Shown here piece by piece: positions 29,580 to 29,699 of a DNA stretch of 29,699 nucleotides. Source of the stretch: a virus. The position numbers were made by a program, and so were the translations under genes. Each line of letters opens with the position of its first letter. Position 1 is the first letter of the stretch. Where the stretch lies: positions 1-29,699 of the IMG/VR virus record IMGVR_UViG_3300007640_005663. One strand, given 5' to 3'. The notes under the pieces were generated by a model. It was not told the DNA's origin. It saw nothing but the letters and a program-made list of their open reading frames with translations, and did not search any database.

Positions 29580-29699
29580 AACTTGCATCTTCCATACCTG
29601 CTACTCTTAGTTTTACAATATTAGTTATCTGCCATTGTTTCTGATCTAGTGCTTTTAACACACCTAACCATTTGTTACGCATAAGTGCAAATTCGTTTA
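29575..29699 (-). CDS. C-terminal end of an upstream gene (partial)
   Basis: The last 40 codons are open to a TAA at 29577-29575: NEFALMRNKWLGVLKALDQK, then QWQITNIVKLRVAGMEDASL. I recall similar C-termini in unnamed marine T4-like phage proteins. No function can be assigned. The stop lies inside the late octamer of the next gene. Confidence 0.6.
   Translation of the reverse strand, partial: NEFALMRNKWLGVLKALDQKQWQITNIVKLRVAGMEDASL

Noticed and set aside
1-29699. CRISPR array, prophage attachment sites, insertion sequences
   Set aside because: No regularly spaced repeats, no integrase or transposase motifs and no flanking duplications were seen.

Overview
The window looks like part of a T4-like marine myovirus genome. 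Evidence: a T4-type replisome set (gp41-like helicase, gp61-like primase, UvsW helicase), exact copies of the T4 late-promoter octamer TATAAATA, virion-type beta-rich proteins, many very short overlapping genes, and almost no space between genes. Most of it is AT-rich; the first 1.3 kb is visibly richer in G+C. The host cannot be read from the sequence. The Kdo, heptose-type and sugar-nucleotide genes point to a Gram-negative marine bacterium.

Layout. (1) 1-1300, + strand: a chain of tiny genes driven by two sigma70-type promoters with nearly identical spacing and 5' leaders, ending in a strong hairpin/T-run terminator. (2) 1300-2260: largely non-coding and rich in hairpins, with one 79-aa ORF and a 100-nt inverted-repeat element (1936-2035) that starts 7 nt after a late octamer. 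(3) 2262-3291, +: an unknown protein and a lipobox-bearing cysteine amidase/peptidase (probable lysis enzyme), each with a TAAATA element almost touching its ATG. (4) 3251-10501, -: primase, three micro-genes, a glycosyltransferase and a carbamoyltransferase in one overlapping chain, then a separately promoted DnaB-type helicase and a short DnaE-like polymerase without a PHP domain. (5) 10533-11885, -: two related virion-type proteins. (6) 11922-12296, +: one lone small gene. (7) 12271-20619, -: one unbroken, translationally coupled operon. In order of transcription it holds an unknown 394-aa protein, uvsW, an unknown 168-aa protein, a cupin, a 90-aa protein, metK, kdsA, kdsB, a 51-aa protein, a possible gp62-like protein, a zinc-finger protein, a 72-aa protein and a 191-aa mini DnaE-like protein. 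(8) 20637-29549: a surface-sugar island with three related GT-B-type transferases, GT-A transferases, a cytidylyltransferase-cupin fusion, a UDP-sugar dehydrogenase-like protein, an epimerase, two FkbM methyltransferases and a GSCFA protein, with late-type promoters at several points.

How the genes fit together. KdsA and KdsB give a two-step route to CMP-Kdo if the host supplies arabinose-5-phosphate. MetK supplies SAM, which the two FkbM enzymes could use. The GT-B proteins resemble capsule/Kdo-type transferases in outline. The precursor enzymes (kdsA, kdsB, metK) lie inside the uvsW replication operon, and the carbamoyltransferase lies between primase and helicase. The transferases lie in a separate block with late promoters. 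The most notable points are this interleaving of sugar and replication genes, the two stand-alone DnaE-like proteins, the near-leaderless promoter arrangement and the structured element at 1936-2035.
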